DNA of 20,450 nt from a virus. Within the stretch, counting starts at the first letter, position 1, and every line of letters starts with the position of its first letter. Positions 7,013 through 15,040 of this stretch are shown here, one piece after another. The stretch spans positions 1 through 20,450 of IMG/VR virus record IMGVR_UViG_3300030060_000108. One strand, 5' to 3'. The notes under the pieces are model-generated. The model was not told where the DNA came from and made no database searches. It saw only the letters and a program-made list of their open reading frames with translations. Made by a program: the position numbers and the translations under genes.

Positions 7013-7918
7013 CTACTTTATTAGTTCGCCTAAATTTGATATTCCTAAATCTTCTCTTAATTGTTGTTTTATAGCCTCTACAGCTTCTTCATTTCCAGTA
7101 GCCCTAGCTCTATTAATAGCATCTTGTGCTAAGTTTACCCTGCTATCTTCTTCAAATCTACCTGGTGATTTAAATGGTATGCTATAAACTTTTGGTAAAT
7201 AATTATTTCTAAAGTAGTTATTAAAAGCATACTCATCTTTATTTGGTCCATGTTTATCTGGATCATAACCTTCAGCAAAACTATCTTTAAATCTTTTAGT
7301 ATTTTTATCTCTTGCTAAAGCATCAAACTCTGATCTTGCATCACTACGAAGTTGTCTTTTTTCATTGATAGGTAATGCAGTAAAGTCATTAAATGATTTT
7401 GGTTTATCACTTAAAGCTGGTAATTGTAACTCAGGTCTAGTAACTTGTGTATCTGTGTCCATGCTTTGCATATCTTTAAAGAATAATTCTGCTACTGGAC
7501 CAGACCCTTGATTTTTAGTTATTAAATTTATAACATCTTTCTGTTGATCTTTAAAGTTCATAAATCTTGAACTTTTAGCTGTACTAAAATCGTAACCTTG
7601 AAAATCAAATTCTTCTATTTGTTTTTTAAGTGCAGCATTTTCTGGATTATTTAACCTTTTTAATATTAAATCTGTTCCTGCATCAGATGTCGTAAGACCA
7701 TTGTAACTAGCATAAAGTGCAGCAGGTGTACCAAGATCAGCTTCAATAATTTTAAATCTCTTTTCTATGTCTTGTTCTTCTTTTCTAAACAACTGTGCTG
7801 TTTTTCTAAACTCTTGACCAGTTTCTCTAACCATATCAGCATACATCTCATCTCTTGCTGCTTTTTGTTCTAATCCTTCTTTTAAGAATCCTGTTAATAT
7901 TCCTCTTGCTACTGACAT
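7013..7918 (-). CDS. Probable internal virion protein, helical
   Basis: This 301-residue, highly charged protein has long helical stretches (FRKTAQLFRKEEQDIEKRFK, AINRARATGNEEAVEAIKQQ). It has no signal peptide, membrane span or recognised motif. It starts on the last base of the preceding stop (TAATG) and ends 4 bases before the start of the 1233-residue ejection-protein candidate, so the three genes 8424-3307 are probably made together. By position it would be an internal core or ejection protein (T7 gp14/gp15 position). That role is inferred from gene order; the sequence itself does not identify it. Confidence 0.55.
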   Translation of the reverse strand: MSVARGILTGFLKEGLEQKAARDEMYADMVRETGQEFRKTAQLFRKEEQDIEKRFKIIEADLGTPAALYASYNGLTTSDAGTDLILKRLNNPENAALKKQIEEFDFQGYDFSTAKSSRFMNFKDQQKDVINLITKNQGSGPVAELFFKDMQSMDTDTQVTRPELQLPALSDKPKSFNDFTALPINEKRQLRSDARSEFDALARDKNTKRFKDSFAEGYDPDKHGPNKDEYAFNNYFRNNYLPKVYSIPFKSPGRFEEDSRVNLAQDAINRARATGNEEAVEAIKQQLREDLGISNLGELIK

Positions 7919-8424
7919 TATTCTTCTCCTTCTGGTTCAGGTCTAGCCATCAAGCCAGCTTTTTTAATATCTTCCTGTGTAGATTCTGTTATCTCTGCTA
8001 CTTTTTCTTTAGCCATTTTAACTTTAGTAATTTCTCTTATCTGTTGTTTGTTTGTTAAATCTTCTAGTGAGAATACTATTTTTTCTACACCACCATTTAC
8101 ACCTATAGCTGCTATCATTTTCATTACAGGTTCTGTAATTATAAAAGCAAGATCTGGGGAAAACTTACCTTCCATAAATCCACCAAACAATACAGTTCTA
8201 CCTATAGCTTCTACAGGAACACCTGCATCTAGCAGTGCTATTAATTGTTCTGTAAATTCTTTTTTGTGCATAGTAACCCAAAGATATTCTGTTATCTCTT
8301 CTGGATCAGTAAATTGTGGCTCATGCTCCCAAGGGTAATTACCTGGAGTATCTGTAAGTGATTGTCCTGCAACTGGTGAATCAAATGGATCACCTACTCC
8401 CTGTTGATATTCTTGTTCTTTCAT
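7918..8424 (-). CDS. Conserved marine-phage structural-region protein, function unknown
   Basis: This 168-residue acidic protein has a proline-rich N-terminus (VGDPFDSPVAGQSLTDTPGN, then YPWEHEPQFTDPEE), a middle part with moderately hydrophobic helices (FTEQLIALLDAGVPVEAIGR, FSPDLAFIITEPVMKMIAAI), and a charged helical tail (KVKMAKEKVAEITEST). The N-terminal DPFDSP and PWEHEP segments look like docking motifs. It lies in a run of candidate internal virion genes with a TAATG junction to the next. An ejection-complex adaptor or assembly role is plausible but not shown. Confidence 0.55.
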   Translation of the reverse strand: MKEQEYQQGVGDPFDSPVAGQSLTDTPGNYPWEHEPQFTDPEEITEYLWVTMHKKEFTEQLIALLDAGVPVEAIGRTVLFGGFMEGKFSPDLAFIITEPVMKMIAAIGVNGGVEKIVFSLEDLTNKQQIREITKVKMAKEKVAEITESTQEDIKKAGLMARPEPEGEE

Positions 8425-8439
8425 TATATTTCCTATAAG

Positions 8440-8793
8440 TTAAACTTTGACTACAGTCTTTTCTGATAGTGCTTTTCTTCTAAGCAAATATCTATTTAAT
8501 CTATTTTCCCATATTGTGTTCATAGTTATTCCATCTACTACTTTTCCTGATCCTGGAAGCATATCAGATCTTGCAGCACCAGAAGCGTATGTAGGTAAAT
8601 TACCAAATCGACTTAGGTTAGGTGCTCGTACCGAATATTGTTGTGATCCACCACCTGTACCACTCCCTCTACTCATTAAACTTTTACCCAATGCAGTTCC
8701 TATTTTTTTACCTGTTGGCCCTGCTAATTGTCCGCCAAAATATCCTGCAGCTCCTACTACTGCTACTTTAAATATATCTTTTAATTTAAACAT
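8440..8793 (-). CDS. Small basic glycine-rich protein, candidate internal virion protein
   Basis: This 117-residue protein starts MFKLKDIFKVAVVGAAGYFG, with a glycine-zipper-like hydrophobic stretch at residues 9-36 (VAVVGAAGYFGGQLAGPTGK). A flexible Gly/Ser-rich segment follows (SRGSGTGGGSQQ), then a basic C-terminus (NRLNRYLLRRKALSEKTVVK). Glycine-zipper segments of this kind can insert into membranes, which would suit a small ejection protein. A strong Shine-Dalgarno, AAGGAG within AAGGAGATATA, lies 9 bases before the ATG. The gene sits between the Ala/Asn-rich 468-residue gene and the 168-residue gene. Confidence 0.55.
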   Translation of the reverse strand: MFKLKDIFKVAVVGAAGYFGGQLAGPTGKKIGTALGKSLMSRGSGTGGGSQQYSVRAPNLSRFGNLPTYASGAARSDMLPGSGKVVDGITMNTIWENRLNRYLLRRKALSEKTVVKV

Positions 8794-8812
8794 TAATTAT
8801 ATCTCCTTATGA

Positions 8813-10219
8813 TTATGGTTTATATAAATTAAAACCAAACCTACCAATCAATTCATATAAAGAATCTTTTGATGCTTTATTTTGTAGATCTAATGCTGTG
8901 GATCTCTCAAGAGCTGCCATAGCAAGATTATGATTTCTATTTTTTTCATTCTGTGAAGCTGTATTAACCCAAGATGCTTCATCTCTCCACTGTTGCCAAG
9001 CTGATGACAAAGCCCAGTTTGATATGTTTAGTAAATTCTGTGCGTTAGTTTGATTAGCAGCATTTGCTGCAGCTGTATTAGCTGTATTGATTGCTCTTCT
9101 CCAAACAACATTTGATTGGTCTATCTCTCTTTGATTAGTTACATTAAACTGATCTCTATTGTTTTGTAATGTAGCATTGTATTGATTTATAGTTGCTTCT
9201 CTTTTAGCATTTGCTTCATTAACACCAATAGTATTTTGTGCATTTAATGCAGCTACTTTATTTTTCTCTGCTTCAGAGAATTTATTCATAGCATCTACTC
9301 TAGCAGCATTTTGTTCTGAAATCTGTGTTGATAATTTATCGTAAAATTGATTTACTTGATTTTGACTAGATGCATTAAATTGAAAAGAAGCATTTGCTGC
9401 AGCTTGATCAGATAATAAAAATGCTTGTCTAGTATTTATATTAGCTAGATTAGTTTGTTGTCTATTAGATAGATTAGCCATATCCATTTGTAGATATGAC
9501 TGTGCGTTTGTTAATGCTGCTTGTTGGTTATTAGATAGATTTTGAAAAATCATATCTTTATATGTTGCAGCATCTTGAGCAGCTATTGGAACTGCTGAAT
9601 TCATTATACCTTCAGCTAATGCTTGTGCAGCCATTGAACTTGCACTCATACCTCTATTAGCCATTGCAGCTTCGGTAGCTTTTGCAGCACCTCTAGCCCA
9701 TACTGGTAAAGGATTACCAGAAGCTATTGCTGTAGATACTTCATTTTGTAAACTTTGTAATTGACCTTTTACTGTAGCATCAGATGTAATAGTTCCTGTA
9801 ACACCAGTCATAGGAGCTGATACAGTTCCTTGTGCAGCAGTTGCTTGTGGAGTTGCTCCAGCTACTTGTGCAGCTGTCATCTGTGCTGCTGTTTGTGGAG
9901 TAGCTGCAGTAGCACCCACACTAGCTGTTGTTCCAGGGGCAGCTATAGTTGGTGTTGTAGGGGCAGTTGGTGTAGCAGCTTGAGCTGTACCTGTAAGGCC
10001 CGCAGTACCCATTAATTCATTTGCACCTACGTTTTGTAGTGTAGGTGATATAGTTGTACCTACTGGTAAAGTAGCTTTTGTTAATAAGCTATCAATCAGC
10101 GATACTGCTTTAGAACTACCTGTTTGTTCTTTTTGTGCAGGTGCTATTGCACCTTTATCTAGAACTGTGTTTACAGGTGTTGCTGGTGTTTTAGGTGTAG
10201 TTGTTGTAGTCGTTGCCAT
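8813..10219 (-). CDS. Ala/Thr/Asn/Gln-rich helical internal virion protein candidate
   Basis: This 468-residue protein has two parts. Residues 1 to about 155 are low-complexity Ala/Thr/Pro (MATTTTTTPKTPATPVN and later TAATPQTAAQMTAAQVAGAT). Residues 165-468 are a long run of Asn/Gln/Ala-rich helix with repeated short units (NLSNRQQTNLANINTRQAFL, NAKREATINQYNATLQNNRD). A small hydrophobic patch occurs near MSASSMAAQALAEGIMNSAV. No enzyme motif is visible. Long amphipathic Asn/Gln-rich helices and position before the large ejection protein suggest a core or ejection component. The start overlaps the previous stop by one base (TAATG), with GGGGAGA just upstream inside the preceding 41-residue gene. 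Confidence 0.6.
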   Translation of the reverse strand: MATTTTTTPKTPATPVNTVLDKGAIAPAQKEQTGSSKAVSLIDSLLTKATLPVGTTISPTLQNVGANELMGTAGLTGTAQAATPTAPTTPTIAAPGTTASVGATAATPQTAAQMTAAQVAGATPQATAAQGTVSAPMTGVTGTITSDATVKGQLQSLQNEVSTAIASGNPLPVWARGAAKATEAAMANRGMSASSMAAQALAEGIMNSAVPIAAQDAATYKDMIFQNLSNNQQAALTNAQSYLQMDMANLSNRQQTNLANINTRQAFLLSDQAAANASFQFNASSQNQVNQFYDKLSTQISEQNAARVDAMNKFSEAEKNKVAALNAQNTIGVNEANAKREATINQYNATLQNNRDQFNVTNQREIDQSNVVWRRAINTANTAAANAANQTNAQNLLNISNWALSSAWQQWRDEASWVNTASQNEKNRNHNLAMAALERSTALDLQNKASKDSLYELIGRFGFNLYKP

Positions 10220-10344
10220 TATCTCCCCTGTCGATTATATTTTTTAAAGCTACGCTTCTCATCTTTGTTTTTTGATTTCTTATGTACTCTTGGTCGTTTC
10301 TTTGGTTTTGGTCTTTCTTCAAACGATTTAAACTTTCGTGCCAT
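10219..10344 (-). CDS. 41-residue very basic protein
   Basis: A short frame between two longer genes encodes MARKFKSFEERPKPKKRP, then RVHKKSKNKDEKRSFKKYNR and QGR. Nineteen of 41 residues are Lys or Arg. It joins both neighbours by TAATG (start at the stop of the chaperone-like gene, stop at the start of the 468-residue gene), so the operon has no gap without it. From memory, near-identical tiny genes occur at this point in other marine phages. Nucleic-acid binding or packing with the internal virion core is plausible from charge alone; function is unknown. Confidence 0.7.
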   Translation of the reverse strand: MARKFKSFEERPKPKKRPRVHKKSKNKDEKRSFKKYNRQGR

Positions 10345-10631
10345 TATGGTTTAGTTGGCCATGTAGCACCTTCACATTTAGCAACAGTGTCTTTACCTGC
10401 AGGCAAATCTCTAAGATCTTTACGATATGTTTTCATATCATCAGATAGAGTATTGTCAGATAAAGCAAGGTAATCAGTCTCAGCAAGAAGTCTATTTCTT
10501 TTAGCTCTAAGATCAGCTAAAGCTCTAGCAGGTGCAGCATCTGACCACGCTTTCTCTTCAGCATCTCTTGCAGCTTCTTCTGCAGCTGTAAACTGTACTT
10601 TGTTACCGTTTATATTATGATATCTTGGCAT
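10344..10631 (-). CDS. Tail assembly chaperone-like protein (Phage_tail_APC-like)
   Basis: The 95-residue product has a short N-terminal part (MPRYHNINGNKVQFTAAEE), an acidic helix (AARDAEEKAWSDAAP), and a C-terminal module: LRAKRNRLLAETDYLALSDN, then MKTYRKDLRDLP and WPTKP. The pattern RN-LL-ETD followed by YR-LRDLP and a final WP-P is typical of the phage tail assembly chaperone family found beside fibre genes. Such proteins help fold or attach distal fibre parts and are absent from the virion. It follows the second three-gene fibre block, 18 bases after its stop, with AAGGAG inside the gap-side sequence for the preceding region. Family call is from motif recall. Confidence 0.7.
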   Translation of the reverse strand: MPRYHNINGNKVQFTAAEEAARDAEEKAWSDAAPARALADLRAKRNRLLAETDYLALSDNTLSDDMKTYRKDLRDLPAGKDTVAKCEGATWPTKP

Positions 10632-10649
10632 TGTTTTTTTCTCCTTTTA

Positions 10650-11267
10650 TTATAAAATTCCGTATAAGCAAATATCTCCAGCATCTATGTTTCCGCTAGA
10701 AAATTTAAATTGAACTTCATCTATGGCTTCTGTTGTATTTATATATCCAGCGTAAAAACTATCTACTGAAATATCTCCGTAATAATAGCTATTAGTTCTT
10801 AATATAAAATGTTTTACAAAAGTTGTGGATGATGGGTTAAATAAATGTAAATAACCAGAAAAACTTTCATCATTACCATTACCAATTGCATTAGCTATAT
10901 TTTGAAATGATGTGCCTTGTGCTTGATCGTAATCAGTTCTGTATTGAAATTGCTCTGTTCCACCATCTTCTGAAAGTAAAGCATGAAAAGTAGTTGTTGT
11001 TAATGTTTCATTAAAACCACTAGCACCAGATTTATTAAATTGAACTCTTGGTTCAACATTATCTGTTGCTGGATGTATATTGTTAAATGTAAATAAATAT
11101 TCTTTATAAGTAGAATCTATTACAACATCTGATGTTCCATCAACAAAACTTAAAGTAGAACTAGAACTAGCAGTCAACTTTTTAATAAACACCATAGATC
11201 CAGTATTTAAAGACCCAAAGGCTGATACAGATCTAACTCCTCTATTATTAAGTGTGACTATGCTCAT
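10650..11267 (-). CDS. Paralogous fibre-region structural protein, block 2 gene 3
   Basis: This 205-residue protein is one of six paralogs in the window. The N-terminus MSIVTLNNRGVRSVSAFGS is the MSI-type leader shared with the next two upstream genes. The body carries GSMVFIKKLTASSSSTLSF, DSTYKEYLFTFNNIHPATD, GNGNDESFSG, LHLFNPSSTTFVKHF, AGYINTTEAIDEVQFKFSSG and the ending LYGIL. It is beta-rich with no signal peptide or membrane span. Within the family it is closest to the gene at 13710-14369 (shared FIKKLTASS, FNN-x-H and LHLFNPSSTTF), not to its immediate neighbour. A receptor-binding or fibre-tip role follows from location between fibre genes and is inference. Confidence 0.7.
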   Translation of the reverse strand: MSIVTLNNRGVRSVSAFGSLNTGSMVFIKKLTASSSSTLSFVDGTSDVVIDSTYKEYLFTFNNIHPATDNVEPRVQFNKSGASGFNETLTTTTFHALLSEDGGTEQFQYRTDYDQAQGTSFQNIANAIGNGNDESFSGYLHLFNPSSTTFVKHFILRTNSYYYGDISVDSFYAGYINTTEAIDEVQFKFSSGNIDAGDICLYGIL

Positions 11268-11887
11268 TATGAATCCTTTATTCCATAGAGTTTTATAGTG
11301 CCAGCATCTATGTTGCCAGAGTTCATTTTAAATTGAACAGCATCAATAGCAGCAGTTACGTTACAATAACCAGCTACACGATAATTTAATGAAGCATTGC
11401 CGTCTTGATAATATTGAGTGGTTGACATAAAATGTTTAACAAATGTTGTAGATGACGGATTGAATAAAAACATTTCTCCAGATAAACTTTCATCATTACC
11501 ATTACCCATATTTAAATTTAAACTTTGAAAACCAGTATTTTGAGCTAATCCTTCATTACTAGATCTACTATTTAAAGCTGCTTCACTATCTCCTTCATTG
11601 TGAACTGCTACAAAAGCAGTTGTAGTTTTGGTAGCATCATAATCTGTGCCTCCATCCCTAAAACCTACGCCAAATTCTGTTGAATCTGTTGCTGGATGCA
11701 TATTAATAAATTTAAACAAATAAATAGGATAAGTAGAATCTAATACTACATCATCACTACCATTTACAAAAGATAGTGTACTACTAGAACTAGCTGTTAA
11801 AGTTTTAATAAGTGTTAATGATTTAGCTGCCCCAGGTATAGCTGAAATATTTGCAATGCTTCTGTTGTTGTAAGTTACAATTGACAT
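11267..11887 (-). CDS. Paralogous fibre-region structural protein, block 2 gene 2
   Basis: This 206-residue paralog has the MSI-type leader (MSIVTYNNRSIANISAIPG), then LIKTLTASSSSTLSFVNG, DSTYPIYLFKFINMHPATD, FRDGGTDYDATKTTTAF, LFNPSSTTFVKHF, YCNVTAAIDAVQFKMNSGN and the ending IKLYGIKDS. That ending, the DSTYP motif and FRDGGTDYDATKTT are shared specifically with the gene at 14369-15040, the middle gene of the other block. The variable region lies between residues about 90 and 130 and around 155-170, as expected for surface loops. Both junctions are TAATG, so the block is probably translated as a coupled unit. Confidence 0.7.
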   Translation of the reverse strand: MSIVTYNNRSIANISAIPGAAKSLTLIKTLTASSSSTLSFVNGSDDVVLDSTYPIYLFKFINMHPATDSTEFGVGFRDGGTDYDATKTTTAFVAVHNEGDSEAALNSRSSNEGLAQNTGFQSLNLNMGNGNDESLSGEMFLFNPSSTTFVKHFMSTTQYYQDGNASLNYRVAGYCNVTAAIDAVQFKMNSGNIDAGTIKLYGIKDS

Positions 11888-12489
11888 TACACAACTCCAT
11901 ACATTTTAATTGTTCCAGCATCTATGTTACCTGAACTAAATGAAAATTGAACACCATCTATTGCACTTGTTGTATTACAATAACCAGCTACATAATGAAT
12001 TAATTGATAGTCTGATTGACCTGACATACTTGAACTTGCTATAAAATGTTTAACGAAAGTTGTATTACTTGGATCAAATAAATCTAAACTACCTGATGTA
12101 GATTGGTCATTATCATTACCTATATTTCTTCCTAAAACTTGAACAGCTGTAGAGTTTGCTAAATCTTCTCTACCTTCATAATCTAAACCAGCCTCAACAT
12201 CTCCTTCAGATTGATATGCTCTAAAAATTGTTGTAGTTTTAGATGCATCATAGGCTGTACTACCATCTCTAAAATTTACTTGAAAATTAACATCGTTTGT
12301 TGCTGGGTGTATATCTGTAAATTTAAAAATATATTTTTTATATGTAGAGTCTATGTTGCTATCAAAGGTGATATTAGCAGAACTTGATGCAGTTTGTGTA
12401 GATATTAATACTAAGCTACTACCAGAAACCCCTGAAGGGAGACTGGTAATGGATGCCATGGATCTGTCATTGCATACATTGATTGACAT
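11887..12489 (-). CDS. Paralogous fibre-region structural protein, block 2 gene 1
   Basis: This 200-residue paralog has the MSI-type leader (MSINVCNDRSMASITSLPS), then SSLVLISTQTASSSANITF, DSTYKKYIFKFTDIHPATN, IGNDNDQSTSG, LFDPSNTTFVKHF, AGYCNTTSAIDGVQFSFSSG and the ending IKMYGVV. It differs from the two following genes in LFDPSNTTF instead of LFNPSSTTF and in FTD before the HP motif. These features are shared with the gene at 15040-15684, the first gene of the other block. It starts 3 bases after the stop of the 109-residue gene, with AAGGAT upstream as Shine-Dalgarno. Confidence 0.7.
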   Translation of the reverse strand: MSINVCNDRSMASITSLPSGVSGSSLVLISTQTASSSANITFDSNIDSTYKKYIFKFTDIHPATNDVNFQVNFRDGSTAYDASKTTTIFRAYQSEGDVEAGLDYEGREDLANSTAVQVLGRNIGNDNDQSTSGSLDLFDPSNTTFVKHFIASSSMSGQSDYQLIHYVAGYCNTTSAIDGVQFSFSSGNIDAGTIKMYGVV

Positions 12490-12492
12490 GGG

Positions 12493-12822
12493 TTATCCTT
12501 TAGGGTTGTCTGATCTTACTTTATCACAATGATCTTTAAATGTTGATGTGCCGTTCTTTTGATCCTTGTAGATCATTTCCATTTGCTGTTGCCATGTTCC
12601 GTATTCTCTTCTTCTTTTTGCTAAAACACCATTTAATGTTTCTTCTGCATTAGCTGCTGTTTCATACTCTGCTATTTTACTATCACTAGGTTTATCAAAA
12701 CTATAAGTCCAAGTTTTAATATAAGGCCCAGAGCCATCATCTTGTAAAGATACTTTTGTATCATCCCAAGTTTTAGAGTTATCTTCTATATAAAGTTTTG
12801 TTTTTGTATAAAGTGACGCCAT
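12493..12822 (-). CDS. Small fibre-associated protein, possible tail chaperone
   Basis: This 109-residue hydrophilic protein begins MASLYTKTKLYIEDNSKTWD and has a C-terminal helical part: AKRRREYGTWQQQMEMIYKD, then KNGTSTFKDHCDKVRSDNPK. The pattern R-x-Y-G-x-W-x-x-Q-x-E-M-I-Y-D is one I associate with small genes next to fibre genes in marine phages. It lies directly after the C1q-like fibre (2 bases between stop and start) and before the second three-gene block. A fibre assembly chaperone is the favoured guess from size, charge and position. There is no signal peptide or membrane span. Confidence 0.55.
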   Translation of the reverse strand: MASLYTKTKLYIEDNSKTWDDTKVSLQDDGSGPYIKTWTYSFDKPSDSKIAEYETAANAEETLNGVLAKRRREYGTWQQQMEMIYKDQKNGTSTFKDHCDKVRSDNPKG

Positions 12823-12824
12823 AA

Positions 12825-13700
12825 TTAAACTCCAATTAATTTATATCCACCAAATTCATTTGATTTTGTACCAGCAGCTAGTAACCCTGTACCAGAGTTT
12901 ACTACAATTTGAAAGTAAGCCTCAACATAGTCAGAACTTCCATTCATATCAATCACTGCTTGGTTCATTACACTATTATCATATCCACCATAATTATTTC
13001 TAAAATCTAATTGATAACTAGAATAATTACTTCCATTTTTATATATATTAGATACTACTTTACTTGTCGCACTATGATCTGAACTATCCATATATAATTT
13101 TGCGTATATTAAATATTTTCCAGCCACTTGAGGTGTAAATCTATAATTTGTTGAATTATCATAAGCACTATCAGTATCAAAAATTTCTACATCAGCTTGA
13201 ACCTTTGTAATAGCATTTGCTGATGACGCAGATTGATTAGATGTTCTTGTAGCTGCAAAAGCTGGAGTGTTAGCAGCTTTTAAATAACTATAATCTATTC
13301 TTTTTATAGTACCTGCATCTGATATTAATAATTCATCTGTATCGTCAGGACTACTAGTTAAAGCTGTCTGCCCTGAAATAATATCATTGTTTAACTTAGC
13401 AGCAGTCACAGTATCGTCAGATGGCTGGCCGATGTCGAGCACATTACCTAATATTTGAACGAAGTCTATTACATCCCCTGTCGCCAGATTCGAGGCGAAG
13501 GTCATCGTACTACCTGAGATTGTAAAGGATGATCCTGGTTTTTGTAGGATACCATTTAAACTGACCAGCATATGATTAGCTGATTCTGGGGCTACGTTTA
13601 CGCCCCCTACTTGTAGAGTATAGGCTGCCTGTCCGTTTACGACTGATATCGCATCACAGACTTGAAAGTTACCTACTGTGGGTGTTTTTCCTATGTACAT
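12825..13700 (-). CDS. Tail fibre protein with C-terminal C1q-like domain
   Basis: This 291-residue protein is modular. Residues 1-95 are a fibre anchor module (MYIGKTPTVGNFQVCDAISV, LVSLNGILQKPGSSFTISGS, GDVIDFVQILGNVLDIG). Residues 96-145 are a linker (DDTVTAAKLNNDIISGQTAL, ELLISDAGTIKRID). Residues 146-291 look like a C1q/TNF-type jelly roll: AFAATRTSNQSAS, FDTDSAYDNSTNYRFTPQVA, GKYLIYAKLYMD, SYQLDFRN, EAYFQIVVNSG and the end FGGYKLIGV. Such domains trimerise at fibre tips and bind receptors. The anchor-coding DNA is much GC-richer than the C1q-coding DNA (hand count about 44% for 13441-13680, about 24% for 12961-13080). AAGGAG lies 5 bases before the ATG. Confidence 0.8.
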   Translation of the reverse strand: MYIGKTPTVGNFQVCDAISVVNGQAAYTLQVGGVNVAPESANHMLVSLNGILQKPGSSFTISGSTMTFASNLATGDVIDFVQILGNVLDIGQPSDDTVTAAKLNNDIISGQTALTSSPDDTDELLISDAGTIKRIDYSYLKAANTPAFAATRTSNQSASSANAITKVQADVEIFDTDSAYDNSTNYRFTPQVAGKYLIYAKLYMDSSDHSATSKVVSNIYKNGSNYSSYQLDFRNNYGGYDNSVMNQAVIDMNGSSDYVEAYFQIVVNSGTGLLAAGTKSNEFGGYKLIGV

Positions 13701-13709
13701 TGTTTCTCC

Positions 13710-14369
13710 TTAATTAATTCCGTAAAGTGTTATAGTTCCTGCATCCATGTCACCACTTTGAAATTTAAATTGAACAGCATTAATAGCTGACGTAGTATTA
13801 CAATACCCAGCCATATAATCTACTATTGCATAATCTGTATAATAATATCTATGTGATGTAGCTAAAAAATGTTTTATAAAAGTAGTTGATGATGGATTAA
13901 ATAAATGTAGGGTTCCAGCACATGTTTCATCATTACCATTTCCAACTCCATCATTAAGCATTTGAAAATCTGTTGATTGTGCTAAATCGTTAGCATCTGC
14001 ATATGTTAATGAAGTTGCACTGCCACTTTCATTTTGGTAAGCGGCAAAAAAATTTGTAGTTTTTGTTACATTATAATTAGAACCACCATCAGCAGAAAAA
14101 TTAACTAGAAAATCAACATTATCTGTTTCTGGATGCATATTATTAAATATAAACATATACTCTTTATAAGTAGAATCTAAAACTACATCACTAGAACCAT
14201 TAACAAAAGATAATGTACCATCAGAACTAGCGGTCAACTTCTTAATAAAAGTCATAGAGCCAGGTTCAAGGGTAGCCTCTAGTGCATCAGGATCAGAATC
14301 AAAACTAATAGCTTTATTAGCTGCTGGTGTTACATTAAGACTATTATATTTTAATTTATTAAGTGCCAT
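13710..14369 (-). CDS. Paralogous fibre-region structural protein, block 1 gene 3
   Basis: This 219-residue paralog has the MAL-type leader (MALNKLKYNSLNVTPAANKA), then GSMTFIKKLTASSDGTLSF, DSTYKEYMFIFNNMHPETD, GNGNDETCAG, LHLFNPSSTTFIKHF, AGYCNTTSAINAVQFKFQSG and the ending ITLYGIN. Its nearest relative in the window is the gene at 10650-11267, not its neighbour. The leader resembles fibre anchor modules of the NVTPAA-A type, so this end may attach to the tail while the body faces outwards. The ATG shares a base with the previous stop (TAATG). The C1q-like fibre begins 9 bases after the stop. Confidence 0.7.
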   Translation of the reverse strand: MALNKLKYNSLNVTPAANKAISFDSDPDALEATLEPGSMTFIKKLTASSDGTLSFVNGSSDVVLDSTYKEYMFIFNNMHPETDNVDFLVNFSADGGSNYNVTKTTNFFAAYQNESGSATSLTYADANDLAQSTDFQMLNDGVGNGNDETCAGTLHLFNPSSTTFIKHFLATSHRYYYTDYAIVDYMAGYCNTTSAINAVQFKFQSGDMDAGTITLYGIN

Positions 14370-15040
14370 TAACTATCCTTAATTCCATAAAGTTTTATTG
14401 TACCAGCATCAATATTTCCTGAATCAAATTTAAATTGAACACCATCTATTGCAGTTGTTGTATTGCAGTAACCAGATATATAATTATCAATATTTCCTGG
14501 TGCTGAATTTGTATAATGATGTGCATAATTTGAAATAAAATGTTTAACAAACGTAGTTGACGAGGGATTAAAAAGATACAAATGTCCAGAGCCACTACTA
14601 TCATTATCTCCTGAAGATTGATATTGTCCAATTCTTTGAAAATTTGTTGATTGAGCTAAATCCTCACTAGCTTGATAACCTAATCCAGCGTCACCTTCGT
14701 TATCTCTTTCAAAATGGTATGCTCTAAAAGCTGCTGTTGTCTTAGTAGCATCATAATCTGTTCCACCATCTCTAAAATTAACTTGAAGCTGTGCTTCAGC
14801 AGAACTATGAATATTAATAAGCTTAAATAAATAAACAGGATATGTAGAATCTAATACCACATCACTACTACCATTTACAAAAGATAATGTAGAACTACTA
14901 CTAGCCGTCAAAGTTTTAATAAGCACCATGCTACCAGGATTAATAGTTGCAAATCCATTGGCATTTGCATTAAACCCTAGGGCTGTGCTAGCTGCACTCG
15001 TTACATCAAAACTATTATAATTAAATTTTGTAAGGGCCAT
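14369..15040 (-). CDS. Paralogous fibre-region structural protein, block 1 gene 2
   Basis: This 223-residue paralog has the MAL-type leader (MALTKFNYNSFDVTSAASTA), then LIKTLTASSSSTLSFVNGSS, DSTYPVYLFKLINIHSSAE, FRDGGTDYDATKTTAAFRAY, LFNPSSTTFVKHF, YCNTTTAIDGVQFKFDSGN and the ending IKLYGIKDS. The GNGNDE segment of its relatives is replaced by SSGDNDSSGSG, and HPATD by HSSAE, so it is the most divergent of the pair it forms with 11267-11887. It is beta-rich, without signal peptide or membrane span. TAATG junctions on both sides imply coupled translation with the rest of the block. Confidence 0.7.
   Translation of the reverse strand: MALTKFNYNSFDVTSAASTALGFNANANGFATINPGSMVLIKTLTASSSSTLSFVNGSSDVVLDSTYPVYLFKLINIHSSAEAQLQVNFRDGGTDYDATKTTAAFRAYHFERDNEGDAGLGYQASEDLAQSTNFQRIGQYQSSGDNDSSGSGHLYLFNPSSTTFVKHFISNYAHHYTNSAPGNIDNYISGYCNTTTAIDGVQFKFDSGNIDAGTIKLYGIKDS

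Larger units (their letters stand above)
10650..12489 (-). repeat. Three-gene paralog block 2 (MSI-type leaders)
   Basis: Three coupled paralogous genes in transcription order 12489-11887, 11887-11267, 11267-10650, each joined by TAATG as in block 1. All use a short MSIxxxNxR leader instead of the MAL-type leader of block 1, while the bodies match block 1 position by position. The 109-residue gene and the C1q-like fibre separate the two blocks. Confidence 0.7.

Noticed and set aside
9830-10015. Cysteine-rich + strand frame
   Set aside because: The Cys/Ser repeats are the reverse reading of Ala/Thr codons in the low-complexity N-terminus of the 468-residue gene.
12825-13700. C1q-like fibre as a diversity-generating retroelement target
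   Set aside because: No reverse transcriptase, template repeat or accessory gene is visible in the window, and variation among the paralogs looks like ordinary loop divergence.
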